This document shows positions 1-9,673 of a DNA stretch of 64,000 bases, piece after piece. Location of the stretch: the NCBI GenBank assembly GCA_020636845.1, contig JACJXD010000001.1, forward strand, positions 124,001-188,000. Reading direction: 5' to 3'. The stretch's first letter is position 1. Every line of letters starts with the position of its first letter. The notes beneath the pieces were generated by a model. That model was not told the origin of the DNA. It did no database searches and saw only the letters and a program-made list of their open reading frames with translations. The DNA is from Bacteroidales bacterium. GTDB lineage: Bacteria > Bacteroidota > Bacteroidia > Bacteroidales > Tenuifilaceae. The position numbers and the translations under genes are program-made.

Positions 1-2311
1 ATCCGGATAATTTTTCAAAGGCAGGATTTACATTTAAGAATTTGTAGTCGATAGGAACATTACTCTTGTTAAGAATTATTTCGTGTAAGGCAAAGGCTTG
101 GCTCATATTATTAAAAAGAATGCGAAACTTTTCTTCACTTTTACGTAATTCAATTTCAGCCTTTACCCTTTTAGTGACATTGTTAATAACAACGACAATT
201 TCGTCGGAATTAAGTTTATATATGGTATATTCTTTCCATGTTTCAACACCATTGATTTTTGATGGTATAGGTTCTACATATTTAGTTATGTTTGTTTTCC
301 AAGCAGAGTAGAGTATATCATGAAAATTAACAATTTCGGTTTTGGGCAATATCTCGTAAATGCTTTCATTTATAGTATCCGGCCGTTTAATACCTTCTTG
401 TTTTTCAGCAGTATTATTAAAATCGGTAACATTAAAACTATTTCCATTATTTGAGGTAGAACAAATTACTACAGAACTTGGACTATTATTAAATAAGTGC
501 ATCCACCGTTCGTGAATACTAATAATTCTTTGTTCTATGGCTTTGCGTTCGGTTATATCTTGAACAACGCCAAACACTCGATTGTCTTTTTTGTCGAATT
601 CTGCTACGGAATGAATGTCTTTTATTTGTCCAGCTACAGTTTTTATTTTGAATTCAACATTATATAGAATGTTGTGTTCGATTAAATTTTCGAGAGTATT
701 ATCCAGTAGTTCTCTGTATTCTGGTAATGTATATTCCTGAATTTGGGTAAAAGTTAAGTGGTCTATTTTTTTTATACCATATATTAAATATGAGTTGTTA
801 GAAGCTGTAATTAAGCCTGTGTTTAAATTGAGTTCCCAATTGCCGACTTTTGCAACCATTTCTGCTCTTTCCAGACGCGCTTCGTTTTCGCGAATCTTTT
901 TCTCAATTTGATGTTCTCTTGTTTTATCCCTAAAAACCAAAACAATTCCTTGTAAAAGATTGAGGTCGTCGTAAACGGGTGCGGCGCTGTCGGAGATAGG
1001 AATTTCTTTTCCTGATTTTGAGATTAGGATAGTATGGTTAGCAAGCCCAACTATAATTCCTTTTTCAATGACTTTGTAAATTGGATTTGCTACTGGTTGG
1101 CGTGATTGTTCATTAATAATATGGAATACATCTGTAATAGATTTGTTCTTCGCTTCATCGAATGACCAACCTGTTAGTTCTTGCGCTACCGGATTCATTA
1201 CAGTAATTCTTCCTTCTGTGTCGGTAGAAATTATGCCATCGCCAATGCTTTGCAGCATTGTGTAAAATTCCTTATAGTGACTTACAAGTAATTTTTCTTC
1301 TTTCAAATTTTCGGCATATATATAGCGTTTTAGGTAGTTATGGTGCCAAAATAAACCGAAGAGGATAATTAGCAACATTAATATGGTGAGCGAAATAGTG
1401 ATACGTTGACGGAAAATTACAGGAGCAAACAGTTCTTTGGTATTAATTTTTATGATTAACGACCATGGCATTCCTGCTATTTGTACTATGTAAGCATATG
1501 TATCTTTTTTGAGATTGTCCTGATATTCATAAAATCCTTGATAACCATTAGCTGCTTTAATGCTGGCTTTATCTGCATTTACTAATGGGAATCTAAGTTT
1601 TTCATCGGAATCGTAGTGTTGGTTCAGCTTGCTGAAGTAAAGGACGCTATCGTCTTTTTTTTCTAGAAGAACAATTTCGGCAGTGCGCGATGAAATAGGC
1701 CATTCCTTAATAATAGGCAAAATGGTTTTTGTGAAGTTTTCTCTAAAAACCAATGCGCATACTATTTTGTTTTTATATGCAATGGGTGTAGCATAGTCAA
1801 TATGAATTCGTTTGTGTGTTTTGCAGAAGTATAAATCGGAAAAAATTACTCTTGAATGAGGTGTGATCTGCTCAATAATTTTTTTAGTCCGATTATCAAT
1901 CCATTGCGTAGAATCATTTGCTTCCGAAATTAGTATCTTTCCGTTAGGTTTTACAATAAGTATGTCTTCGTATATATTGTTAATATTTATGAGTTTTAAT
2001 CGTTCGAGAATTTTGTCCCTGTAATCCTTATTTTCGTTTTCAACCCATTTTATAATGGCATCTTTAAAGAATGGACTTTTTGAAAACATTATTGCATCGG
2101 CAATGCGAGATTTATTTACTTCTTCAATTTTACTAGCTTTAAGTATTGCAATTTCCTTAAGGGTGTTTTGTTCTTGCTTTAAGAGTATGCCTTTTTCATA
2201 TCCAAAAAAGGACCAAGCAATGGTAATTATTACTATTGAAAGGAGTATCCATATTAGCGCAATATTCCTTTTGTGAAGTAAGAACATTATTTTGACGTTT
2301 AACTTTTTCAT
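1..2311 (-). CDS. multi-PAS membrane sensor protein, probably histidine kinase (3' end cut by window)
   Basis: Reading leftwards from an ATG at 2311, the frame stays open to the window edge (770 codons seen). It begins with a basic N-terminus and a membrane helix (about residues 17-36), then a 250-residue extracytoplasmic segment of the Cache-like sensor type, a second membrane helix (about 297-320) and at least four PAS domains (about 350-460, 480-590, 604-707 and 724 onward). PAC endings such as GVVQDITERK are clear, and the last PAS begins with the common NMSQAFALHE motif. In this family the missing C-terminus is usually HisKA plus HATPase, but that lies outside the window, so kinase identity is inferred. 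The ligand is unknown. It is the outermost of a run of leftward signalling genes. Confidence 0.85.
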   Translation of the reverse strand, partial: MKKLNVKIMFLLHKRNIALIWILLSIVIITIAWSFFGYEKGILLKQEQNTLKEIAILKASKIEEVNKSRIADAIMFSKSPFFKDAIIKWVENENKDYRDKILERLKLININNIYEDILIVKPNGKILISEANDSTQWIDNRTKKIIEQITPHSRVIFSDLYFCKTHKRIHIDYATPIAYKNKIVCALVFRENFTKTILPIIKEWPISSRTAEIVLLEKKDDSVLYFSKLNQHYDSDEKLRFPLVNADKASIKAANGYQGFYEYQDNLKKDTYAYIVQIAGMPWSLIIKINTKELFAPVIFRQRITISLTILMLLIILFGLFWHHNYLKRYIYAENLKEEKLLVSHYKEFYTMLQSIGDGIISTDTEGRITVMNPVAQELTGWSFDEAKNKSITDVFHIINEQSRQPVANPIYKVIEKGIIVGLANHTILISKSGKEIPISDSAAPVYDDLNLLQGIVLVFRDKTREHQIEKKIRENEARLERAEMVAKVGNWELNLNTGLITASNNSYLIYGIKKIDHLTFTQIQEYTLPEYRELLDNTLENLIEHNILYNVEFKIKTVAGQIKDIHSVAEFDKKDNRVFGVVQDITERKAIEQRIISIHERWMHLFNNSPSSVVICSTSNNGNSFNVTDFNNTAEKQEGIKRPDTINESIYEILPKTEIVNFHDILYSAWKTNITKYVEPIPSKINGVETWKEYTIYKLNSDEIVVVINNVTKRVKAEIELRKSEEKFRILFNNMSQAFALHEIILNKSNVPIDYKFLNVNPAFEKLSG

Positions 2312-2582
2312 TGTTAATACTTATTCAGTAATAATTGTTTAATACTTACAGCATAAATTGCCTTTCGAGCAATTTTATTAATAAAATATTAAAGAAAATT
2401 AAGTCGAAATAGCTCGGAAAGAAAATTTATTTTGAACTATATTTTTTCCGACAAAGAATGTTGTTGTAAACGCTATATTGTCAAAAATATCTTTCTTTAT
2501 ATGGGGAAATTCTTCTTTGTTATGTGAAGAATATGTGTAAGTTACAGTAATTTTCATATAGATACAATTTTACACTAAGAAT

Positions 2583-2963
2583 TTATTTGGAGGCTGAGTT
2601 ACTATTTATGTATTCTGTGAGCAAGTTTATCGTTTCTTCACTAATTGGATTTTTTAGAACAAAGTGGGCACCTTGAATAGAGGCGTCAGCAAAAAAATCG
2701 CTAACTTCATTTTGCTCATCGTAAGGAATGGCTATTATCTTAATTTTAGGGTAGTTAAATCTTACATAGGAAATTAGGGCTATTCCGTTAAGTTCAGGTG
2801 ATAGTATATCGGTAATAAAAAAATCGATAGTATGCTCTCTCAGCGTTTTCACAACTTTAAGTGCATTATCAACAACTAATACATGATAATTGGAATTAAG
2901 AATGATATTTTCCCAGAAATTTACCTGGGAAGAATTGCTTTTAAGTATTAATATGTTTTGCAT
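2583..2963 (-). CDS. degenerate stand-alone receiver domain protein
   Basis: A 126-residue single receiver domain. The phospho-acceptor Asp is present (D52 in FITDI) and so is the conserved Lys (K104 in VLKNP). The acidic pair that binds Mg2+ at the end of strand 1 is absent: the strand reads ILILKSN where EDD or DD is expected, and the T/S position is also altered (IIAIPYDE). Without the acidic pair, ordinary Mg-dependent phosphorylation is doubtful, so it may be a protein-binding module or a pseudo-receiver. It lies between the PAS sensor and the MCP, all leftward, which suggests a place in the same signalling circuit; partner unknown. Confidence 0.75.
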   Translation of the reverse strand: MQNILILKSNSSQVNFWENIILNSNYHVLVVDNALKVVKTLREHTIDFFITDILSPELNGIALISYVRFNYPKIKIIAIPYDEQNEVSDFFADASIQGAHFVLKNPISEETINLLTEYINSNSASK

Positions 2964-3145
2964 TCAGTTATTTTATTTGCGTTTACTTTATGTTAAATAA
3001 GCTGATTCTGCCATAATTAATATTAAAGCATTTTTAGTCTTTGTAATGCTGATCGCGTAAAATTTTGATTGAGTTAAGAAATAGGATAGGGTTAATTTTC
3101 CTATAGGTTTTTATTAACCCTATCCTAGAAATAAGATTTTATAAA

Positions 3146-4852
3146 CTAAAAGTGCTCATATTCTTCATTATTGTCACCTTTTGGAGTAATCTTGCTGGTC
3201 GGCTTATTCTTTTTATTAGTATCATCATCTTGCATTGCTATTTTAACTCCTTTTTCGTTATGTTTATGGGTTATATGGGCAACCTCGATTTTCTTGAAAT
3301 CGTGATGCTCTTTTTGAGCCTTTATATGATTAGCTTTTAGTTCATTGTCGCTTAGTTTGAAGTATGAAATAATGTCTGTAAGCTGCTCGGCTTGACTATT
3401 CAATTCTTCGGCACTCGAAGCCATTTCTTCGCTGCCTGCTGCGTTTTGCTGAACAACTACGTTAAGTTGTTGTATGGCGTTATTTATTTGCTCGGCACCT
3501 GCTCTTTGTTCAATGGAAGCAGCAGCAATTTCCTGTACAAGTTTGGCCGTTTTTTCAATTTCAGGAACAATTTCTCCGAGAAGTTTTCCGGCATTTTCAG
3601 CTTGGAATACACCATCCTTAGTTAATTTGTCAATTTCATCGGCAGCAATACGACTGCGTTCGGCTAACTTACGAACTTCGGCAGCAACAACCGCAAATCC
3701 TTTTCCGTGTTCTCCCGCGCGGGCTGCTTCTACCGCAGCATTAAGGGCAAGTATGTTTGTTTGAAAAGCAATATCGCCAATAATTTTAACCTTTTCGGCA
3801 ATGAGTTTCATGCTATCAGCTGCAACAGATGTTGCTTGATTTCCGGTTTTTATGCTATCCGCACCTGTTATGGCAATTTTTTCAGCATGTTGAGAATTGT
3901 CGGTGTTTTGTTGAATATTGGCAGCCATTTCTTCCATAGAACTCGAAACTTCTTCGGTAGCGGAAGCCTGTTCGTTTGAACCTTGGGATAGTTGTTGCGC
4001 CGATGCGCTAATTTGGTTGCTGGCCATGAGAATATTGTCGGCTCCAGTGATAACCGAGGTCACAACTTCTCTTATTTTTTGAGCCATATCCTGAAGCGCC
4101 TTAGCCAAAATGCCAACTTCGTCTTTTTGATCAACATCTAAGGTTGCATCTAAGTTTCCATTGGCTAATGATTGCGCAAAACCGACACCCTTTGCCAAAG
4201 GAATGGTGATGCCACGAGAAATAACCATTCCTATAATAATTGAAAGAAGTATTGAAACAATTATCACGGAGAGCATCATGGTTATAGCGGCATTCGCAAC
4301 ACTGGTGTTGTTTTCGGATGTTGCTTTGGCTGTTTCATTGTTGTATTCTCGCAGGTTTAGACCTTTGTCGTTTGTTTCGAATGCCAAATTCCTCATGGAG
4401 CGATTTATTAGATTGAGTGCAGAATCCTGTTGCCCGGATGATGCAAATTCGTACACTGTTGCAAATAATTTTATGTATGCCTCATATTTACTGACAAATT
4501 CACTGCGGAGGACTTTCTCCTTTTCGCTTTTTACAGCAATTTGCTTGTACAATTCGATATTGTTGTCGATAATTTTACTATACTCATCGATTTTATTTTT
4601 ATAATTTTCCCGTGCTTTTGCGTTATTTGCATAGGCAGTATTAGATACGTTTATTCGAATTCTATTGAAGTTTGTTGTTATTTCTCCTAAATACTTAATT
4701 GGTAAAAGAGCTTCCTCGTAAAGTTTTGTATCATCTTTTTCGATTTGCCTTATTTTAGTTATTCCAATGTAGCCGGTAATACCACAAAGTATAGCAATTA
4801 AAATGTAACTAATTAGGAGTTTTACCCCTACTTTAATGTTTTTTACTTTCAT
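3146..4852 (-). CDS. methyl-accepting chemotaxis protein with C-terminal CheR-docking-like pentapeptide
   Basis: A 568-residue chemoreceptor. Order: short cytoplasmic start, TM1 (about 11-32), an extracytoplasmic four-helix-bundle (4HB_MCP-type) sensor (about 35-188), TM2 (about 190-213), HAMP (about 212-266), and the coiled-coil signalling domain (about 275-500). The hairpin tip holds the hallmark QTNILALNAAVEAARAGE stretch near 364-381. Q/E pairs flanking it are candidate methylation sites. A charged linker (about 500-562) leads to a final EYEHF, which fits the xZxxZ (Z aromatic) consensus of CheR/CheB tethering pentapeptides. Its kinase and adaptation partners are presumably the che operon at 50-59 kb. 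The ligand is not predictable from sequence. Confidence 0.95.
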   Translation of the reverse strand: MKVKNIKVGVKLLISYILIAILCGITGYIGITKIRQIEKDDTKLYEEALLPIKYLGEITTNFNRIRINVSNTAYANNAKARENYKNKIDEYSKIIDNNIELYKQIAVKSEKEKVLRSEFVSKYEAYIKLFATVYEFASSGQQDSALNLINRSMRNLAFETNDKGLNLREYNNETAKATSENNTSVANAAITMMLSVIIVSILLSIIIGMVISRGITIPLAKGVGFAQSLANGNLDATLDVDQKDEVGILAKALQDMAQKIREVVTSVITGADNILMASNQISASAQQLSQGSNEQASATEEVSSSMEEMAANIQQNTDNSQHAEKIAITGADSIKTGNQATSVAADSMKLIAEKVKIIGDIAFQTNILALNAAVEAARAGEHGKGFAVVAAEVRKLAERSRIAADEIDKLTKDGVFQAENAGKLLGEIVPEIEKTAKLVQEIAAASIEQRAGAEQINNAIQQLNVVVQQNAAGSEEMASSAEELNSQAEQLTDIISYFKLSDNELKANHIKAQKEHHDFKKIEVAHITHKHNEKGVKIAMQDDDTNKKNKPTSKITPKGDNNEEYEHF

Positions 4853-5334
4853 GACTTTTGGTGTTAGATGTTAGTATTTATGCTTTTGGTTTATTTTAAA
4901 GTTTCGCTGTTTCTTTATTTTTAGTTTTCATAATTTAGCATTTAGTTATAATGCTTATTTGCTATAAGAACAATTACTTAGGAGTAATTGTTCTTTATTT
5001 TTGTTATCGCAATAAATTTAGGTTTATAGGCTTTTTAGAAAAAGAGTGAAAACACGTGTTGTTCAAAATCAAGTAGAAGTACTTGATTTGTATTAGTTCC
5101 AATAGGTGTGAAATGCCTATTTACAATGCCTGTTTAAAAGATATTTTTTATAAATAGTTCGAATTCTATTAAAAACCTTGAATTTGCAAAACAGGTTGTG
5201 CTGAACTTGTAGATATTTATTAGATTATGTATGCGAAAATTAATTTATAGAGTAGGTAAAATTACTTATACCTATTTATAATTTACTGAAGATAAAATGA
5301 ATACAAGGTAAAGAAATGGCCTGTTACTATTTTG
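4853..5334. other. intergenic region rich in inverted repeats
   Basis: A 482-bp non-coding stretch between two leftward genes. It contains a perfect 13-bp stem with a 4-base loop at 4966-4995, a perfect 10-bp stem with a GAAG loop at 5066-5089, and a 6-bp stem at 5101-5121. A weaker dyad (TAGGTA/TACCTA) lies near 5252-5275. No open frame of note and no clear TAnnTTTG promoter was found. It must hold the promoter of the MCP gene. The hairpins could be terminators, protein sites or a small RNA. Confidence 0.5.
4966..4995. repeat. perfect 13-bp inverted repeat, 4-base loop
   Basis: Left arm 4966-4978 (AAGAACAATTACT), loop TAGG, right arm 4983-4995. The run after it on the + strand is T-rich, so it would look like an intrinsic terminator for rightward transcription, but no rightward gene ends here. 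It is 114 bp upstream of the MCP start. Role unknown. Confidence 0.6.
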
Positions 5335-5700
5335 CTATGCTTTTGCAAGTAATCTATTAATTTTATTTAGTAAGTTACTGGAATTAAATGGCTTAATTAA
5401 ATAATCGGAGGCTCCTAATTCTATTGCTTTTCCAATACTTTCAAAATCGGAACGAGCTGTAACAATAAGAATTGGGAATGGAATGGGTTTTTCGATATTT
5501 TCTAGCATTTTAAAGCCATCCATTATGGGCATCATTAGATCCAAAATAAGAATATCGGGTTTGTTTTTATCCAAATAATCAAGTGCTTGTTTTCCATTAG
5601 AAGCAAAGTCAACAATATAATTGCAATTGTCTAATATTTCCTGAATCAAAAGTTGGATGATATGAGAATCCTCTACCAATAGTATCTTTTTTTTCTCCAT
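5335..5700 (-). CDS. single-domain response regulator (CheY-like)
   Basis: A 121-residue receiver domain with the full active site: E10 and D11 (acidic pair), D54 (phospho-acceptor), T81 and K103. There is no output domain. Such stand-alone receivers act as phosphate shuttles or bind a target protein directly. It lies 90 bp downstream of the REC-PAS-LuxR gene and the multi-PAS kinase on the same strand, so the kinase at 6785-9361 is the likeliest phosphodonor; the MCP gene follows downstream after a 480-bp gap. A link to chemotaxis is therefore also possible. Confidence 0.9.
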   Translation of the reverse strand: MEKKKILLVEDSHIIQLLIQEILDNCNYIVDFASNGKQALDYLDKNKPDILILDLMMPIMDGFKMLENIEKPIPFPILIVTARSDFESIGKAIELGASDYLIKPFNSSNLLNKINRLLAKA

Positions 5701-5790
5701 ATACTTTGATCTATTATGATTAAAAAATATAAAAAGAATTAATTCTATAGACCTAATAACTGTCTTATATTAAATTTAAATGTTGAAAAG

Positions 5791-6765
5791 TTATAGGTTA
5801 ACTAAGCTGTTTTTAAATGCCCATATTGCAAGTGAAACCGCACTGTTTGTTCCAGTTTTTTCATATATATGAGCTCTGTGTCCTTCAATGGTTCGTTCGC
5901 TTAAAAATAATTTTGAAGCAATTTGGGCATTTGATAGTCCCTTGCAAATCAAATTTAAAATTTCAGATTCTCTTTTTGTTAATTTAATATGAGTATAATG
6001 TCTTTTCGAAGAATTTAAATCGCCTTTTTTTTCTTTTACAATATCGCAACTAACAACAATGCGTTTACTTCCTTTAAATAATACGGAAGTTCCCTTTAAA
6101 TAGAGGCTAATTAAACTATTGTTTTTATGAATGACTTTTATGTTTACATTAAATTCTTTTATAGCTCCTTCAACACATCTGGAAATGTTATCTGCAATGG
6201 ATTTTATATCATCCTTATGTACGAAATTTATTAAGTTATTGCCAACAATTTCTTTTTTACTGTATCCTATTATTTTTGCAAAATTTTCGTTTGAATAGAC
6301 AATTTCCTGTTCTTTTAACACAAATTCTCCGCTAAAAGTATTGTTTAATAGGGCATGAAATTTTTCGTCGTTCAGTTCTATGATTTTTTTTCTATTATCA
6401 ATTCGATTTTTTACAACTTTTACCAATTCGGGAAACTCAAAAGGCTTCGGAATGTAATCATCAACGCCAAGTCTTAAACCTAACAAAATATCTTCTTTTG
6501 AGGATTTTGCAGATAAAAATATAAAAGGAATTACTGCCGTAGTATTTATTTGGCGAAGCATATTAAATACTTCATATCCCGAAATTCCGGGCATAGCAAT
6601 GTCGCATACAATAACATCGGGAATATATTGGATGGCTTTTTGTATGCCCTGAGAACCATTTTCTGCTAAAATCGTTTTAAATCCTTCATTAATAAGTAAT
6701 TCAGAGATAGTTTCCCTTAAATCGTGGTCGTCTTCAATAAAAAGAATATTGCTAGTTTCTTCCAT
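5791..6765 (-). CDS. REC-PAS-LuxR response regulator
   Basis: A 324-residue regulator: receiver (about 5-122; E11, D12, D13, phospho-acceptor D55, K107), a central PAS domain (about 128-240) and a C-terminal LuxR/FixJ-type helix-turn-helix (about 262-322, with LTKRESEIL and SERTIEGHR motifs). I chose the ATG at 6765. A longer frame opens with TTG at 6804, but that would overlap the upstream kinase gene, and the receiver begins right after the ATG. The stop of the kinase gene is 19 bp upstream, so the two form a cognate two-component pair. The PAS between receiver and HTH is an unusual insertion that may add a second input. Target genes unknown. Confidence 0.9.
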   Translation of the reverse strand: MEETSNILFIEDDHDLRETISELLINEGFKTILAENGSQGIQKAIQYIPDVIVCDIAMPGISGYEVFNMLRQINTTAVIPFIFLSAKSSKEDILLGLRLGVDDYIPKPFEFPELVKVVKNRIDNRKKIIELNDEKFHALLNNTFSGEFVLKEQEIVYSNENFAKIIGYSKKEIVGNNLINFVHKDDIKSIADNISRCVEGAIKEFNVNIKVIHKNNSLISLYLKGTSVLFKGSKRIVVSCDIVKEKKGDLNSSKRHYTHIKLTKRESEILNLICKGLSNAQIASKLFLSERTIEGHRAHIYEKTGTNSAVSLAIWAFKNSLVNL

Positions 6766-6784
6766 GAGGCTAATATATAAAAAT

Positions 6785-9361
6785 TTAACTATCTTTATTA
6801 GCAAGTAACGGAATTATAACATTTACTTCGGTTCCTTTTCCAATTTTGCTTTTAATTTCAATTTCTCCTTTATGCAAATCGATGCACCTTTTTACAATGC
6901 TTAACCCTAAACCACTTCCATTAATATTTTCGACGTTGGACGCTCTAAAGTAAGGATTAAATAAGAATTTTTGTTCTTCGATGGGTATTCCAATTCCGTT
7001 ATCCTTTACTTTAACATTGAGCAACTGGCCTTGATTTATGCTAATATTGAATTTGATAATGCTTTTTTGAGGGCTGAATTTTATGGCATTGTTTAAAATA
7101 TTGTCAATAACATGGAGAATTAGCGTTTTATCGGCGTAAACGTACTGTTCTGTTCCTATTTTAAATTGGGTTTTAACATTGTTTTGAAATAGGTAGTTAA
7201 GTTGCTCCACAATAAAATTGACGAGTTGCGTTGTGGTAAGTTTTTCCGGGCTGAATATTAAATGACCGCTTTGTTCTCTGCTAATAAGCGATACTTCATT
7301 GACCAATGAATTCAATCGTTTTGAAGAATTTTCGATTCGGTCAATGTTTCGCTTTGCACTTTCGTTATCATTCTCTTCGATATATTTTGATAGCAAGCGA
7401 AGATTAAGAAAAATGTTTGTTAAAGGAGTTCTAAACTCATGCGAAACGCTGGAAATAAAAATATTTTTTTGTCTGTTTAATTCTTGCTCTTTATGGAGCA
7501 TTTGTTCTATTTTATTTTGAACCTCAATCTTTTCGGTAACGTCGGTTGCCGTTATAACAATACCGCCAATATCCTGAATGCTGCTAAGGTTGTTTGCCTT
7601 TAAGTTATAAATTTTTATTTGCCCATTGTTTGTTTGTATTTGAATATCAATAGTTTTTGTTGTGTTTCTACTACTTTGAAGCCCCTTTACAAATGATATT
7701 ACTTTTTTGTGGTCGGAATGACAGATAATATCTAGGAGACTTTTAACCTTGTGCCGTATGTTAAAATCGAGAGTCTTGTTTACTGATGGACTTTGGAAGA
7801 GGCATTTTCCTTGCTCATCGATTATGAATATAAGGTCGTTTGTGTTTTCTATAAGTTTTCTGTATAAATTTTCGCGCTGAACAAGGAGTTTATCCAGTTT
7901 TTTTTGGTTGGTTATATCAACCATTATTCCTTCGATGTAATTTCCTGGCTGGAATATTTTAGCGTAGTTGCTCACCCATATTTCTTTTCCGTTGGGTTGA
8001 GTTAATTTGATTTCTTGAGTAATATGTTCTTCATCAATTAAGCTATTCATAAAATTTGCATAGTCGTCTTTACCGGCAAGCATCTCAAATAAGTTTAAAC
8101 CAACAATATCCTCATGCCTTTGGTATCCTAGTATTTTTGCTAAATATGAGTTGCATTCGATAATTTCGCCTGTTTCAATTTGTATTCTGTAGAATCCTGC
8201 AACGTAGTTTTCCAACATACTTTGGTAACTTTCCTCTCTCTCGAATAGCATTTCTTGTAAACGTACATATACTGTTCGGTCATCAAATATGATGGTAAAA
8301 AAAGGAATATTGCCAAGTTTAATGGGTGCTATTGTAATGAATCCTCTACGAATAGACCCTGAAACTGTTTTAAATTCGAATATGTCTTTAATAACAGCGT
8401 TAATGTCGTTTTGAAATTTTGATACCCATTCTTTAAAGATATTATTCTCAGGGATAATATTAAGGTCGTATATAGACCTTCCGACCGCTTTGTTCTTTTC
8501 CAACCCCAACCCTTGTAGGAAACCTTCGTTTGAATCGATAAGCATTCCATCGCTTAGGCGGCAAAGGGCTATCCAATTTGGGCTTAATCGGAAAATGGTG
8601 GAAAACTTAAGCCTAAATTTTGATATGATTTCATGTTCATTTTCGATATAAGTACAATCGAAAAATGAAAGAAAAATGTACTGTGTTTTATTTGTATTTA
8701 TTAATTCACAGAATAGATTTCCTAAAAAAGATTTTCCATTTGTGCTTGTTATTATCTCATTTTCAATTACGTATATTTTATTTTTCTTAAGTTCATATAG
8801 TATTTTTTTTAACAATTCATTTCCATGCTTAATCGGTAGTGCGTTTAGAGGTTTTCCTACAAATAGGGATGAGTCTATTTCCAGTTTACTTGCTCCTATA
8901 TTATTAATTTTCAGTATTTTATTATCATTAGCGTTTGCTATAATAATCCATACATTACATAACTTAACCAGTTTTTTAAGCAGTTCACACTCAATGTTGT
9001 AATACTTGTTTCTTTCTTTTGTAAGTTGTAAATTAGTTTCATTTAAATACTGAAGTACAATATATTCTTCACCTTTTTCTCGTAATGTTGATACATTAAA
9101 AATGTGTTTAACTGTTTGTGGGTTGTTATGTAAGAAAAGGGAAATTGTGCTATCGCTTTTTGTTGCTTCAAGCAACCATTGTTTTAAGTTACCGTTGTTT
9201 TCCGTATAAAATATATTGCTCAGTATGGTAAACGCGTTCGAAAAATCAATGATATTAAATTTATTGGCAAAACTTTTATTGTAGAATGCAATCTTAAGTG
9301 AGATTTTCTCAACAACGATTAATGGCGTTATAATGATATTGAACAAATTTTCGAACATCAT
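6785..9361 (-). CDS. soluble multi-PAS sensor histidine kinase
   Basis: About 858 residues with no membrane helix, so cytoplasmic. Five PAS-like segments can be made out (about 2-110, 134-245, 254-375, 384-490 and 502-615; the first two are divergent). They are followed by HisKA (about 630-700, H-box SHEFRTPL with His present) and HATPase_c (about 740-855: NNAIKFSPQ N-box, DNGIGIP G1, GSGLGLSIVKR G2). It should autophosphorylate and pass phosphate to the REC-PAS-LuxR protein encoded 19 bp downstream. A TTG at 9385 would add eight residues; I prefer the ATG-ATG at 9361/9358. The signal is unknown; the absence of membrane segments suggests an internal cue. Confidence 0.93.
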   Translation of the reverse strand: MMFENLFNIIITPLIVVEKISLKIAFYNKSFANKFNIIDFSNAFTILSNIFYTENNGNLKQWLLEATKSDSTISLFLHNNPQTVKHIFNVSTLREKGEEYIVLQYLNETNLQLTKERNKYYNIECELLKKLVKLCNVWIIIANANDNKILKINNIGASKLEIDSSLFVGKPLNALPIKHGNELLKKILYELKKNKIYVIENEIITSTNGKSFLGNLFCELINTNKTQYIFLSFFDCTYIENEHEIISKFRLKFSTIFRLSPNWIALCRLSDGMLIDSNEGFLQGLGLEKNKAVGRSIYDLNIIPENNIFKEWVSKFQNDINAVIKDIFEFKTVSGSIRRGFITIAPIKLGNIPFFTIIFDDRTVYVRLQEMLFEREESYQSMLENYVAGFYRIQIETGEIIECNSYLAKILGYQRHEDIVGLNLFEMLAGKDDYANFMNSLIDEEHITQEIKLTQPNGKEIWVSNYAKIFQPGNYIEGIMVDITNQKKLDKLLVQRENLYRKLIENTNDLIFIIDEQGKCLFQSPSVNKTLDFNIRHKVKSLLDIICHSDHKKVISFVKGLQSSRNTTKTIDIQIQTNNGQIKIYNLKANNLSSIQDIGGIVITATDVTEKIEVQNKIEQMLHKEQELNRQKNIFISSVSHEFRTPLTNIFLNLRLLSKYIEENDNESAKRNIDRIENSSKRLNSLVNEVSLISREQSGHLIFSPEKLTTTQLVNFIVEQLNYLFQNNVKTQFKIGTEQYVYADKTLILHVIDNILNNAIKFSPQKSIIKFNISINQGQLLNVKVKDNGIGIPIEEQKFLFNPYFRASNVENINGSGLGLSIVKRCIDLHKGEIEIKSKIGKGTEVNVIIPLLANKDS

Positions 9362-9673
9362 TTCAAGTTTTTTGGGAAAAGCCAATTAATTTATACAAAG
9401 TTGCGGCGAAGGCAATGATCTTTTTGATAAAACTAACGAAATAGAACACCTTATAATAGTATGATTATATCAATGCGTAGTCAATGCTTGTTTTTTGTTA
9501 AAAACCGGGATAGTAAGTTATTCTCTTTTGCATTATTTTTTAGTTTTCCGTAATTATTATGGTAGTTGCTTTTGTTTGCAGTTTATCACAAAGTGAAAAA
9601 TTTAATGACGAAAGAGATCAGTTTTAATTATGATGATTGATAAAATGCAAGTTGTTTTAAGCATTGTTGGTTC
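9362..9673. other. intergenic region without recognised gene
   Basis: About 310 bp between the start of the kinase gene and the end of the small HTH-like gene, both leftward. The kinase promoter must lie here; only a weak TAGTTTTA near 9432-9439 (minus strand) is visible. A 7-bp direct repeat (TCAATGC) occurs at 9470-9476 and 9481-9487, one helical turn apart, and could be an activator site. No other feature seen. Confidence 0.4.

Noticed and set aside
4161..4604. 147-codon open frame opposite the MCP gene
   Set aside because: It lies wholly antisense to a well-supported chemoreceptor, its translation has no recognisable domain, and it reflects codon use of the real gene. Similar antisense frames at 23067-23630, 51101-51631 and elsewhere were dropped for the same reason.
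4966..4995. Intrinsic terminator reading
   Set aside because: The T-rich side faces rightwards, but no rightward gene ends there; I therefore list it only as an inverted repeat.
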